NCBI GenBank assembly: GCA_900317955.1
Contig: ONIP01000024.1
Span: 1-64,000 of the forward strand
Direction: 5' to 3'
Origin: an uncultured Bacteroidales bacterium
Lineage (GTDB): Bacteria > Bacteroidota > Bacteroidia > Bacteroidales > P3
DNA: 64,000 bases
Shown: piece after piece, positions 25,635 through 35,043 of the stretch
Layout of the letters: each line of letters begins with the position of its first letter
Position numbering within the stretch: position 1 is the stretch's first letter
Translations under genes and position numbers: made by a program
Notes under the pieces: model-generated
The model's input: the letters and a program-made list of their open reading frames with translations, nothing else
What the model was told of the DNA's origin: nothing
Databases searched by the model: none

Positions 25635-27833
25635 ATGAACAGAAGATTCGAACGAACCATTGTGTTCGCATTGTTACTGATTCTCACTGCCGGGTGCAAA
25701 CAGTCCCCATCGGGCAGCAATGTTGATTTGAGGCTACGCGCACGAATCGACCTCTTCAACAAGACCTCTTTTATCAATCGTTACCACGATCCCAACATTT
25801 CCATACTCAACGCGCGGAAAGCCCTACAGTTGGCACACGATTCCCTGCCCGTATATCACGACGGACTCATGCGAGCTTACAACAACATCTCTTTCGGCTA
25901 CTATATTCTGGCCGAGCACGATTCCGCTTCGGCATACATTGACAGTGTTTCTCAACTGGCCTCGTCCCTTTCACGCACTGCCAAGTCTCTCCGCAAGAAC
26001 GCCGAAGTTGAATGGGTCATTGCCCGACTGATGCAGATTAGACTGTTGCAACGCAGTTGCCGCATCGCCGAATCTTACCAGAAACTATATGACATCAACC
26101 AATCCCGTGTTCTGAAACACGCTCCTGACAATTACTTATACTCGTATGCCCAGATGGAATACTTCATCACCTCCCTCACGCTGAACTACCACTACCGCAA
26201 TCGAGCCATTGCCTCATCCTCAGGCACCGAACTCTCCGCTGGGACTAAAAAGACCATGGTCGACCTGCTGAATGAAGTAGAAAAGGCACGTAGCAACCTA
26301 AAATGCGACTATGCCGAAGAGATGTCTCTCAACTACGCCCTTGCGCACAGCTATTACCGCCTCGCTGCCGCTTCCCACAGCGACCCTTACCTCCTCGGCA
26401 AAGCCTACGACTATTTGGCTGACAATGCAAAAATCCTCTCTATTCCGAAACAATTCTGCATCTATCACCTTGCCAATGTACTTCAGTTGGAAGCCTTCAT
26501 TGCCGCCGATACCAATATCCTGCGCGACACCTACACCCTACCCGGTCCATGCAGGAAAAAATTAGACAGGCTCACTGCTCTCACCAACAAAATCTACCCC
26601 ACCGACACCACCCTCGCAACCCCGCAGTACGGCTTCAACATGTTCAAGGTCTCCACCCACCTCTTTTTCCAAACCCCCGACCCTTATCAACATCTTGGTG
26701 CCGTGGTCTCCGCTGCCGAATACTGCCTGCACCAAAATGCCTACGACCAAGCATACTACTATTATACCTTGGCTCTTGACGACTCCGCATGGCACGACAA
26801 TATGGCACCGAAATTCGAGTCGATGCTTTACGACGGACTCATCCGCATGGGTTATTCCAATTCTCCCGATGACAACACCCGCTGGTACTCCCGCGAAATG
26901 GAATTGCTCAACCTCATCAACATCAACGAGAGCGCTGACCTCATGCTGCAAGACCGCCTTTTTCTCTCCGAATCCCGCAACCGCAACTACATCATCATCA
27001 TTGTCGTCAGTGCTGTCTTCCTCATCCTGCTTACCACCCTCGTCATCCTGTTGCGTCACCGTTCCAAGGTGCTTAGAGCTGAAAAACAAGCCCTTCAGAA
27101 AGCCAAACGACAGGACATTGAGCGTATTGCCAACGTCGAAACTTGCCTCTCCGTCATGCGGCACGACATCAATCCCTTCCTCTCCTACCTCACCAGCAAA
27201 AAACTCAGCCCCGAAATGCGTCAGGAAGTTCTTGAACAACTGCTCCGCACATTCTCCAACATCAAGAACTGGACCAACCTATCCATCCCCAGCGGACTAC
27301 AGTTCCAAGTCTCCACCTTTCCTCTTAACGACGTGTTCGAAAACGTTGCCGCCTCCTGCACCCGTCTCGACCACGATGTCGACCTCATTTTCTACCCCAC
27401 AACCCTCAACATCTCAGGCGACCGGCAACTTACCGAAATCCTGCTGCGCAACCTTGTAAACAATGCTCTGCAACACACTTCCGAAGGAAAAGTCACCGTC
27501 TACGCCGAACTCTACGACAAAGACAACCGCTTCGTCCATATCGAAGTCGACGACACTGGCTCTGGCATGGACAGCGAAACCCTTGAGAACCTTTTCCGCG
27601 CCGACAAAAAAGTCAACAACCAAGCCGATCCCAAAGCCCCCAACGGAACAGGTTTCGGTCTCATCCTCTGCAAATATATAATCAAACGCCACGACGACAA
27701 TACCCTCCGCGGTTGCCGCATTTGGGCAGAAAGCAAGCTTGGCGAAGGCAGCACTTTCCACTGCCTCATGGCCGGAGCCGATAACGAAAACTGGACTCCC
27801 GACCCTTGGAGAAAAAACAACACCTCAAACTGA
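25635..27833 (+). CDS. Lipoprotein sensor histidine kinase
   Basis: 732 residues. The N-terminus has a lipobox (LLLILTAGC, Cys21), then about 430 helical, TPR-like residues that should lie outside the inner membrane, one transmembrane helix (YIIIIVVSAVFLILLTTLVILL), a short coiled coil and the kinase. The phosphoacceptor is in VMRHDINPFLSYL, the N box is NLVNNALQHT, G1 is DDTGSGM and G2 is GTGFGLILCK. The ectodomain resembles the DUF5112/DUF5113 type common in Bacteroides and Prevotella kinases (recollection, not tested). The cognate regulator starts 12 bases later. Confidence 0.85.
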   Translation: MNRRFERTIVFALLLILTAGCKQSPSGSNVDLRLRARIDLFNKTSFINRYHDPNISILNARKALQLAHDSLPVYHDGLMRAYNNISFGYYILAEHDSASAYIDSVSQLASSLSRTAKSLRKNAEVEWVIARLMQIRLLQRSCRIAESYQKLYDINQSRVLKHAPDNYLYSYAQMEYFITSLTLNYHYRNRAIASSSGTELSAGTKKTMVDLLNEVEKARSNLKCDYAEEMSLNYALAHSYYRLAAASHSDPYLLGKAYDYLADNAKILSIPKQFCIYHLANVLQLEAFIAADTNILRDTYTLPGPCRKKLDRLTALTNKIYPTDTTLATPQYGFNMFKVSTHLFFQTPDPYQHLGAVVSAAEYCLHQNAYDQAYYYYTLALDDSAWHDNMAPKFESMLYDGLIRMGYSNSPDDNTRWYSREMELLNLININESADLMLQDRLFLSESRNRNYIIIIVVSAVFLILLTTLVILLRHRSKVLRAEKQALQKAKRQDIERIANVETCLSVMRHDINPFLSYLTSKKLSPEMRQEVLEQLLRTFSNIKNWTNLSIPSGLQFQVSTFPLNDVFENVAASCTRLDHDVDLIFYPTTLNISGDRQLTEILLRNLVNNALQHTSEGKVTVYAELYDKDNRFVHIEVDDTGSGMDSETLENLFRADKKVNNQADPKAPNGTGFGLILCKYIIKRHDDNTLRGCRIWAESKLGEGSTFHCLMAGADNENWTPDPWRKNNTSN

Positions 27834-27845
27834 ATCTTATCATCC

Positions 27846-28655
27846 ATGGAACCTATCAAAATCATCATCGTCGACGATGAACCCATCATTCGAAAAGCCC
27901 TCAAAAACGAACTCAACAGCCAACCTGCCACCATTGCCTGCGGCATGAACGACGACGGTGACATCGAATACCGCAGCGTCACCGTCCTCGACACCTACGC
28001 CAACGGAGCCCAGCTTATGGCAGCCCTCGACAGCCCCGCCGACCACCAGATGCCCGACTACCTCCTTCTCGACATGGAATTCCAAGGCGAACCCACAGGA
28101 GGCATTTTCCTTGCCGACCGTGTCCACAGCAAATACCCCAACATTAAAATAGCCATCCTCTCCGGACGCTTCGACAATCCTCTCCCCAACGAAGGCAACC
28201 GGCACGAGCGCATGCTTGACATCGCCCGTGTCGTCTTCGAATCCCTCCAACATGGCGCTTGTGCCTTCATCAGCAAGAACGCCGCAGGCGGTTTCTCTGT
28301 CGAAAACGTCCTCCGCGCCATCGAATCTCTCGAACGCGGTGAAAAATACTACTTCAACTATCCCGTCATGCTCACGCTCAAAGAAGCCGCTGAACTATAC
28401 ATCAACAACGCCGCATTCTCCCGCTCCGACATCACCCTTTCCGACACCGAGCACCAACTCCTCCTGCTCGAAGCCGCAGGATGCACCGCCTCCGAAATCG
28501 CCGCCACCCTACACGAAACCGACAAAAGCATCCAGGAACGGCAAAAAGACCTCTCACGCAAGCTTGACATCGTTAACAAATCCGGTGCCCGCATCGCAAA
28601 AGCCCTTCAATACGGCCTAATCGACGCCAAACAAATCAAATTTCTCAAACGCTGA
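27846..28655 (+). CDS. Response regulator with LuxR-like C-terminus
   Basis: 269 residues. The receiver domain has the acidic pair in IIVDDEP (residues 9-11), phosphoacceptor Asp76 in LLLDMEF and the conserved Lys in FISKN. It is longer than the usual 120 residues, with insertions around 32-45 and 110-135. The C-terminal segment (SDTEHQLLLLEAAGCTASEIAATLHETDKSIQERQKDLSRKL) is a LuxR/GerE-like helix-turn-helix, though divergent. It probably receives phosphate from the adjacent kinase and acts as a transcription factor. Confidence 0.85.
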   Translation: MEPIKIIIVDDEPIIRKALKNELNSQPATIACGMNDDGDIEYRSVTVLDTYANGAQLMAALDSPADHQMPDYLLLDMEFQGEPTGGIFLADRVHSKYPNIKIAILSGRFDNPLPNEGNRHERMLDIARVVFESLQHGACAFISKNAAGGFSVENVLRAIESLERGEKYYFNYPVMLTLKEAAELYINNAAFSRSDITLSDTEHQLLLLEAAGCTASEIAATLHETDKSIQERQKDLSRKLDIVNKSGARIAKALQYGLIDAKQIKFLKR

Positions 28656-28777
28656 CGTACCCTCAAAAAACAGAAATCCAGCCCTAAAAAAAGCAAAAAT
28701 CAACACAATTTGTTCACTTGTATCAAAACATTAATACCCACAGATACAGAACCTCACAACAAAAAACAAAAAAATAT

Positions 28778-28809
28778 TTTGCCAATTGAGAAAAACTTCG
28801 TACTTTTGC
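28778..28809 (+). promoter_or_regulatory. tRNA-Cys promoter
   Basis: TTTG (28778-28781), exactly 19 bases, then TACTTTTGC (28801-28809): the full Bacteroidota consensus. The first transcribed bases, CAACCGTTTTTGAAAG, resemble those at two other loci in the window (60631 and 61734). Confidence 0.85.
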
Positions 28810-28831
28810 AACCGTTTTTGAAAGCAAAAAA

Positions 28832-28902
28832 GGTCGTTTGGCCGAGGGGCTAGGCACAGGTCTGCAAAACCTGCTACTCCGGTTCAAATCCGGAAGCGAC
28901 CT
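28832..28902 (+). tRNA. tRNA-Cys(GCA)
   Basis: A full cloverleaf folds: acceptor GGTCGTT with AGCGACC, D stem GCC/GGC, anticodon stem CAGGT/ACCTG with loop CTGCAAA (anticodon GCA), and T stem TCCGG/CCGGA with loop TTCAAAT. The discriminator base is T (U73), the main identity element for cysteine tRNA. The 3' CCA is not encoded. A strong promoter precedes it and an intrinsic terminator follows. Confidence 0.96.
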
Positions 28903-28906
28903 CAAG

Positions 28907-28942
28907 AAAAGAGACTCATACACGGGTCTCTTTCTTTTTTTT
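28907..28942 (+). terminator. tRNA-Cys terminator
   Basis: Stem AAAGAGAC / GTCTCTTT around a ten-base loop, followed by CTTTTTTTT. Confidence 0.82.
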
Positions 28943-29039
28943 CCCGCCACCAATCAACCATCCCACAAGCATAACATTTCAAGCCATCCTCCCATACAGG
29001 GCGGCAGCCACGCAATTTGAAACAAAACGAACTTGATTT

Positions 29040-30572
29040 TTACTTCTTCCCTATCTTATTCACAAAAGGAATCTTGCACAACAAACCGTTCACCTCGGCC
29101 GAAATATTCAACCGCCTCACTGCCACTACAGCCACCACAGCAAAAAACAGCGTTCTTACCACAGCCTCAACCAACACCACAGCCAATCCACTGCCCATCC
29201 ATCCGAACACCGGAGTCACCATCCACTCCCACACAACATTCATCCCAAAAAGCAACACCGTCAACAGCACTACCCACAACTGCTTGCGGCTGAACAAAGT
29301 CACCCCGAGCCTCAACCACAACATAGTCAGCAACGGAACAAAATACACCACGTATGCCACCAACGTCGCACATGCCGAACCCGTCACGCCCCACATCGGT
29401 ATAAACCACACATTCAACGCAACAGCGGCAACCGTCAGCAACGAAATAAACAACAATGAATAAGCGAAGCACTTCGAAAAATTAAGGATATTCGTCGCTA
29501 TGCTCAACGTCGAATTAATAACATTGGCCATGCCTAAAAAAAGCACTACGCCCATTCCTGACACATAATCCGCCCCGTTTGGTATCACCCCGAACAACGG
29601 CTTTAAATTTATCCATATAAAAAACAGCAACATGCAGGCCACCAGCAACTGATGCAGCGAAACCTGCTGACCCAACCGGTTCACCTCGCCCATATTCCCC
29701 TCCTCCACGGCTCGTGCTATGATAGGACTTGATATTGCACCCAGCGACCTGTACGGAATCTCCACCACATTGGCTATATAACACGCAATGGTATAAACCC
29801 CTGCGGCGGCAAGACTCTCTTTTGCTATAAAAATCGAGTTAAACAACTTGATATTGCCCGCAAGCACTGTCGCCGACATAAACAGCGTATACACCCCCAC
29901 TTCGCGCATCAACCCATGATTCATAAACTTCCAATCCGGCCGGAACGAGACCTTGCCCAGCGATATCAAATAAATCAAATCCACTACCGACGCCACAGCC
30001 CACGACGAGCAGAACATCAACACAAAACCATCCAGCGAAATCACTCGGAAACCATAGAGCAAATACGCACCCAGATTCAGCAACCTTACCACCACTTCCC
30101 TCACGAATTTGGGCAACGCAATGTGAAGCAACACACTCGCATTCGTCTCAAACACCGTCATATACAAAACAAAGAAAGTCAACGGCAGCAACAAATACAC
30201 ATAATCAACCAACAGCGGTGCCTCTTTGGCATAATAGGCCACCACACTATCCTTGAACACAAAAAACAGCAATGCCAAAATCGAAAAACCAATCAATGGC
30301 AACAGCAACGTCCACCCCATAAAACCATGATCCTTCAACTCGGGATTCTCAGGAGTGCGGAACCGCGGATAAAAACGCACTATCGACGCATTTGTTCCCA
30401 ACTGTGCCAACCCGGCAAAAAGCATCGCCGCATCTACCATCACGCGCGTCAAGCCAATCTCTTCGCGGGTCAGCAAATCAGTAACCACAAAAAAAGTAGT
30501 CACTGCGCCAATCAAAACCCCAAGGTAATTGGCCAACGCACCCTTTATGCTCTGTTTTGCTATTACGCCCAT
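29040..30572 (-). CDS. Polysaccharide flippase-type membrane protein (MOP superfamily)
   Basis: 510 residues with about fourteen predicted membrane helices, matching the oligosaccharide flippase/MATE-like (Wzx, PST) superfamily. Supporting features are the N-terminal amphipathic start (AKQSIKGALANYLGVLIG), an early TREEIGLTRVMVDAAML loop, and the ISSPIIARAVEEGNMGEVNRL loop in the middle. It likely moves lipid-linked saccharides across the inner membrane. No other polysaccharide genes adjoin it; it lies alone between tRNA-Cys and the EF-G2-like gene, transcribed away from the latter. Confidence 0.84.
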   Translation of the reverse strand: MGVIAKQSIKGALANYLGVLIGAVTTFFVVTDLLTREEIGLTRVMVDAAMLFAGLAQLGTNASIVRFYPRFRTPENPELKDHGFMGWTLLLPLIGFSILALLFFVFKDSVVAYYAKEAPLLVDYVYLLLPLTFFVLYMTVFETNASVLLHIALPKFVREVVVRLLNLGAYLLYGFRVISLDGFVLMFCSSWAVASVVDLIYLISLGKVSFRPDWKFMNHGLMREVGVYTLFMSATVLAGNIKLFNSIFIAKESLAAAGVYTIACYIANVVEIPYRSLGAISSPIIARAVEEGNMGEVNRLGQQVSLHQLLVACMLLFFIWINLKPLFGVIPNGADYVSGMGVVLFLGMANVINSTLSIATNILNFSKCFAYSLLFISLLTVAAVALNVWFIPMWGVTGSACATLVAYVVYFVPLLTMLWLRLGVTLFSRKQLWVVLLTVLLFGMNVVWEWMVTPVFGWMGSGLAVVLVEAVVRTLFFAVVAVVAVRRLNISAEVNGLLCKIPFVNKIGKK

Positions 30573-30732
30573 CTTCTTGATTCAGAATCAATCCTATCTT
30601 TCTTCGCCAGGCTCACCCCATCTCATCTTCCACACTCCTCCGCACGACGATTCAAAATGCAAAAATACTACATTTTTTTCGATAAATCATCATTTTCAAT
30701 CCAATTTATTTTATTAATTCCAAAATTATTTG

Positions 30733-30857
30733 TATCTTTGCCCCTTGTTAATTTTGGCGTAAAATCAACACTTTAGCCCTTAACATACTAATACTCAACA
30801 GAAAGAGCAAAACTCATCATAAATTAAAGAATAACAAAATAATAACACAATAACAAC
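30733..30857 (+). promoter_or_regulatory. Promoter and leader of the EF-G2-like gene
   Basis: TATCTTTGC at 30733-30741 leaves a leader of about 110 bases before the ATG at 30858. The leader is A-rich at its end and shows no strong hairpin by eye. Confidence 0.6.
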
Positions 30858-32990
30858 ATGAAAGTATACCAGACATCCGACATCCGCAACATCGCCCTCG
30901 TCGGCGGTGCCAAATCGGGCAAAACCACCATGGCCGAAGCCATGGCCTTCTGCGGCGGCCTCATCAACCGTCGTGGCAGTGTAGACAACAAAAACACCAT
31001 CAGCGACTATCGCGACATCGAACTCGACCGCAAATACAGCGTCGAAACCTCCCTCATGTTCACCGAATTCGGTGGCAAGAAAATCAACATCCTCGATGTC
31101 CCCGGCTTCGCCGACTACCAGGGCGAACTCGACGCCGCTCTCAACGTAGTCGAAGCTGCCGTTGTCGTGGTCAACGCCCAAAGCGGTGTCGAAGTCGGCA
31201 CCGAAATCGCCAACCGCTACGCCGCAAAACTCGACACCCCCATGCTCTTCGTCGTCAACCACCTCGACGCCGAAAAAGCCAATTTCGACGACAGCGTCAA
31301 CCAACTCAAAGACTTCTTCGGCTCCAAGTGCACCGTCCTCCAGTTCCCCACCAACCCCGGTCTGGGATTCAACCAGGTAGTCGACATCGTTGCCAACAAA
31401 ATGTACACCTTCACCGACGGCAAATACTCCGAGGCCGACATCCCCGCCGAATTCGCCGACAAAGCTGAAGAAATGCGCATGGCTCTCGTCGAAGAAGCCG
31501 CCGCTGCCGACGACGAACTCATGGAAAAATACTTCGAAAACGGTGACCTCACCGCCGAAGAACTCACCAAAGCCCTCAAGCTCGCCATCGACAAACGCGA
31601 CCTCTTCCCCATCCTTTGCACCTCCGCAAAAGAAAACTTCGGTGTAAACCGTCTCCTTGAATTCATCTGCCAGAACGTCCCTGCTCCCTGCGAAGTTGCC
31701 GACCCCAAAAAGACCAAAGCCGGCAAAGAACTCAAATGCAACTCCGCCAACCCCACCGTCGCCTTCGCTTTCAAGAGCGCCAAAGATAAAAACCTCGGCG
31801 AAATCACCTATCTCCGCATCTACGACGGCGAACTCGCCGAAGCCCAAGACGTCATCAACGCCTGCAACCAGAGCAAAGAACGCGTCAGCCAAGTACTCAT
31901 CTGCAGCGGCAAAGACCGTCAACGCATCGAAAAAGCCTGCGCCGGCGACATCATCTGCACCATCAAACTCAAAGACGTAAAAATCAACCACACCCTCACC
32001 TCTCCCAAGAACACCGACGACGCCGTCACCGAAATCGAATTCCCCACCCCCATCTATACCGTTGCTGTTAAAGCCGCCAACAATAACGACGACGAAAAAG
32101 TCGGTGCCGCCCTCAAAGACCTCTGCACCTACGACCGCAGCCTCTCCCTCGAAAACAGCCGCGAACTCCGCCAGGTAATCCTCGGCTGCCAAGGCGAACT
32201 CCACCTCAACACCATCAAATGGTACTTCGAAAACCAATACAAACTCGCTGTCAACTTCACCGCTCCCAACGTCCCCTACCGCGAGACCATCACCAAGAGC
32301 GCCGAAGCCATGTACCGTCACAAGAAACAGTCCGGCGGTTCCGGTCAGTTTGGCGAAGTCCACATGCTCATCGAGCCCTACTACGACGGCATGCCCAACC
32401 AGACTAAATACCCCATCCGCGACACTCAGGAATACACCCTCGACTGGGGCGGAAAACTCGTCTTCAACAACTGCATCGTCGGCGGTGCCATCGACGCCCG
32501 CTTCATGCCCGCCATCCTCAAAGGCATCATGGAGAAAATGGAGCAGGGTCCCCTCACCGGTTCCTACGCCCGCGACATCGTCGTCAACATCTACGACGGT
32601 AAAATGCACCCCGTCGACTCCAACGAAACCGCTTTCAAAATCGCAGGCCGTACTGCCTTCCGCGAAGCCTTCAAACTCGCTGGTCCTAAGATCAAGGAAC
32701 CCATCTACGACATCGCCGTTACCGTTCCCACCGAAGCCCAGGGTGGCGTCATGACCGACCTCCAAGGCCGTCGTGCCATCGTTATGGGCATGGATGCCGA
32801 AGGCAAATACACCACCCTTCGCGCCAAGGCCCCTCTCGCCGAGATGAACCGCTACTGCACCGCCCTAAGTTCGCTCACCTCCGGTCGCGGTACCTTCACC
32901 ATGACATTCAGCAGCTACGAACTCGTCCCCACCGACGTACAGCAAGCCCTCCTCAAAGCCTACGAGGAAGCCGCCAACGAGGAAGAGTAG
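30858..32990 (+). CDS. EF-G2-like translation factor (divergent elongation factor G)
   Basis: 710 residues collinear with EF-G: GTP-binding domain, domain II, and domains III-V (for example GGSGQFGEVHMLIEPY and the C-terminal GTFTMTFSSYELVP). The nucleotide-site motifs are altered. G1 is GGAKSGKTT (residues 16-24), G3 is DVPGF (80-84) where normal EF-G has DTPGH, and G4 is NHLD (134-137) instead of NKMD. The histidine that positions the hydrolytic water is therefore Phe84. This matches what I recall of the second EF-G of Bacteroides, described as supporting translocation without GTP hydrolysis under carbon starvation. Codon use is strongly biased to C-ending codons, suggesting high expression. 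Confidence 0.9.
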   Translation: MKVYQTSDIRNIALVGGAKSGKTTMAEAMAFCGGLINRRGSVDNKNTISDYRDIELDRKYSVETSLMFTEFGGKKINILDVPGFADYQGELDAALNVVEAAVVVVNAQSGVEVGTEIANRYAAKLDTPMLFVVNHLDAEKANFDDSVNQLKDFFGSKCTVLQFPTNPGLGFNQVVDIVANKMYTFTDGKYSEADIPAEFADKAEEMRMALVEEAAAADDELMEKYFENGDLTAEELTKALKLAIDKRDLFPILCTSAKENFGVNRLLEFICQNVPAPCEVADPKKTKAGKELKCNSANPTVAFAFKSAKDKNLGEITYLRIYDGELAEAQDVINACNQSKERVSQVLICSGKDRQRIEKACAGDIICTIKLKDVKINHTLTSPKNTDDAVTEIEFPTPIYTVAVKAANNNDDEKVGAALKDLCTYDRSLSLENSRELRQVILGCQGELHLNTIKWYFENQYKLAVNFTAPNVPYRETITKSAEAMYRHKKQSGGSGQFGEVHMLIEPYYDGMPNQTKYPIRDTQEYTLDWGGKLVFNNCIVGGAIDARFMPAILKGIMEKMEQGPLTGSYARDIVVNIYDGKMHPVDSNETAFKIAGRTAFREAFKLAGPKIKEPIYDIAVTVPTEAQGGVMTDLQGRRAIVMGMDAEGKYTTLRAKAPLAEMNRYCTALSSLTSGRGTFTMTFSSYELVPTDVQQALLKAYEEAANEEE

Positions 32991-33013
32991 TCAACTGCTT
33001 CACACCAAACATA

Positions 33014-33045
33014 AAGCGGAGCCACACCACGGCCCCGCTTTTTTA
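33014..33045 (+). terminator. Terminator after the EF-G2-like gene
   Basis: Stem AAGCGGAGCC / GGCCCCGCTT with one A-C mismatch and a seven-base loop, followed by TTTT then ATT. Confidence 0.75.
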
Positions 33046-33164
33046 TTGCTATTCAAAAGATTGAATTCAGAGTTGAAAGTTTAAATGTGGAGATGTTGAT
33101 ATAATAAGAATCGTTTAATATATTCTCATATCAACGAATGAACAATCCCTCAAACCTTCCTCCA

Positions 33165-34043
33165 TCAACGTGTACTTGTCATTTGCCCAACAAGGTTGGT
33201 GGCGAGCATCACCAGACTGAGAAGGTCTTTGTCCGAGGAGTAGAAGCAGAGGCAGATGGTCCTCTCATCGTCGTTGGCTACCATGATGTGGTCTGTGCCG
33301 ACATGCTTTGCGGCATCCTTCACCATATCCTTCTTTAGAAGTTGGAGCCGCAGACTGTCAAGCTGGTCGTCGGTCTTTACATTGGTTCTCTCGTCGACAA
33401 GTTCTCCATTGCAATAGACGGTGGTCTTGGTCACAGCAATCGCGCTGTCGAAACTGACCCCAGTGGGCACAATCATCCTCATCAATTCGACGATTCCAGC
33501 AGTATCATCAGAGGTACCCACCATAGATATGCTACGCGATGTGGAACTGATCTTGGTAGTGGCAGCGGTATCGTCTGATTGTTTGACTAAACCAAGGGAC
33601 TGGTTAATCAAACTATCGGAATCAATCGGGGAGGCAACACTCAATCCCGTAATCTTGGCTATCTCCGCATAGCCGTAGCCTTGGGCGTGAGCCTTAATAA
33701 TAGTGCGGTCGGGTTCAGGTACGGCTTCAATCATATCCACAAGGTCACGGTAATCGCCGTCGCAATAGCCGGGATTGTACCCCTCAGGCGGTGGCTGCAT
33801 CGGCTTGTTGCTTTTCTTCCGCATCAGCGAGTTCATCGTGTTCACGGCCACGCGGTATACCCATGTACTCTCCGAGCTGCGCCCATCAAAGCTCCCGTAC
33901 CCCCGCCAAAGTTCGCACAACACCTCGTGGAAAGCATCTTCCGTCGTCCACGCTGCACTCAGCCTGTAACCACTGCACACCCGCCAAATCAAGTCCCGCT
34001 GTCGGTGTATCAGTTCCTTAAAACTCTTTTCGTCCAATTCCAT
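33165..34043 (-). CDS. ECF-type sigma factor with incomplete region 4 and an unrelated C-terminal extension
   Basis: 292 residues. Residues 1-75 are a sigma region 2 (LIHRQRDLIWRVCSGY; TTEDAFHEVLCELWRGYGSF; STWVYRVAVNTMNSLMRK). Region 4 begins normally at about 105-135 (EPDRTIIKAHAQGYGYAEIAKITGLSVA), but the recognition helix is then replaced by SPIDSDSLINQSL. Some 155 further residues follow, with two SDDTA patches and a C-terminal part I do not recognise (FDSAIAVTKTTVYCNGELVDE; DHIMVANDDERTICLCF). Normal ECF factors end near residue 165. It may be a fusion produced by deletion, or a sigma factor with its own sensory tail. DNA binding at -33-type elements is doubtful. Confidence 0.7.
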   Translation of the reverse strand: MELDEKSFKELIHRQRDLIWRVCSGYRLSAAWTTEDAFHEVLCELWRGYGSFDGRSSESTWVYRVAVNTMNSLMRKKSNKPMQPPPEGYNPGYCDGDYRDLVDMIEAVPEPDRTIIKAHAQGYGYAEIAKITGLSVASPIDSDSLINQSLGLVKQSDDTAATTKISSTSRSISMVGTSDDTAGIVELMRMIVPTGVSFDSAIAVTKTTVYCNGELVDERTNVKTDDQLDSLRLQLLKKDMVKDAAKHVGTDHIMVANDDERTICLCFYSSDKDLLSLVMLATNLVGQMTSTR

Positions 34044-34269
34044 GTCGTGTTTAAAAACGATTGCAGTTCAGTTTTATTACGCCCTATTAGACGCGGTAAG
34101 AATTCAAATCACAACATGGGGAGAAATTATTAACAAACCCCAAGTAATGACAACCTGAAGCCTTACGTAACAAAATCCAACTCCCTCCGACGCGGAAACA
34201 GGATTCAAACATTGAACAGGAAAAACGCAACAAGGACTTCTATAAGACTATTGTTTTCAACAGCAACTA
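34044..34269. other. Spacer between the LuxR regulator and the sigma-like gene
   Basis: No gene or strong structure was found in these 226 bases, which are richer in A+T than the flanking coding sequence. No exact -7 box was found for the sigma-like gene. Confidence 0.3.
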
Positions 34270-35043
34270 TTATATCACATTGCTGCTCATCACGGTGGCA
34301 AGGGCTTCGCTGATGCTCTCCACGCCGAGCTTGCGGAAGAGTTTCTTGCGGTGGTATTTCATCGTGTCGGCTGTGCGGAAAAGGCGGCTGGCAATCTCCT
34401 CGGTGGTGTAGCCTTGTGCCGACATCATCAGCAATTGCTGTTCTGTTTCGGTAAGGACGATGGGTGTGCTGTCGTGCCACTTCCCATCAACTAATGAGTA
34501 CTCGCGCACATCGCGGTTGCCCACGATGCCATTTCCACTTTCCGTCACGCGCCACATCCTCACATTGCCGAAATGCTTGCGTGGCGAAAGCGAGAAGGAG
34601 GCGAGGGCAAGCCATAGCTGCCCCTGGGGGTTGAGTGCCAGCGGCGTAAGGCGGTGGTTGACCATACGGCTGCGGCCATTTTGAACAAAGTGGAAGTCGA
34701 AACTGATAACAAACTCCATCTTGTTTGCCAAGTCTATCCGCGAGAACTCCTCAAAACCCGCACGGTTGATTTCGAGCAACATAGCCTGTTCCTCCTTTGG
34801 CACATAGTTGAGATAGAGAGCATAACCCATATCCTTCAGACCCACAGGAGCGAGCATCGGGTTCTCCGATGAGTAAAGAAAGTTGCGCTTGTGGTAATCA
34901 ATAATGTAGATGCTGTTGGTGGTTGTCCTTGCGGCGGCAGCCACGGCCTCAATCTTGGGCTGTACACGCTCATAATCCTCCTCGGTAATGCCGTCCACGC
35001 GGTTTTTGTCTATAAAAAAGTCGTTAATTTGCGTCATGTTCAT
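34270..35043 (-). CDS. PAS-like/LuxR-family transcriptional regulator
   Basis: 257 residues. The N-terminal 180 residues look like a PAS-type sensor (SIYIIDYHKRNFLYSSENPMLAP; FDFHFVQNGRSRMVNHRLTPLALNPQGQLWLALASFSLS). Residues about 195-250 form a GerE/LuxR DNA-binding domain (LTETEQQLLMMSAQGYTTEEIASRLFRTADTMKYHRKKLFRKLGVESISEAL). This architecture is frequent in Bacteroidota. Its ATG overlaps the stop of the RelE-like gene in an ATGA, so it is translationally coupled to a toxin-antitoxin pair. Confidence 0.85.
   Translation of the reverse strand: MNMTQINDFFIDKNRVDGITEEDYERVQPKIEAVAAAARTTTNSIYIIDYHKRNFLYSSENPMLAPVGLKDMGYALYLNYVPKEEQAMLLEINRAGFEEFSRIDLANKMEFVISFDFHFVQNGRSRMVNHRLTPLALNPQGQLWLALASFSLSPRKHFGNVRMWRVTESGNGIVGNRDVREYSLVDGKWHDSTPIVLTETEQQLLMMSAQGYTTEEIASRLFRTADTMKYHRKKLFRKLGVESISEALATVMSSNVI

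Noticed and set aside
30795..32765. 656-codon open frame opposite the EF-G2-like gene
   Set aside because: It comes from strong third-position C bias of the forward gene; the product is Gly/Val/Glu/Phe-rich with no domain.
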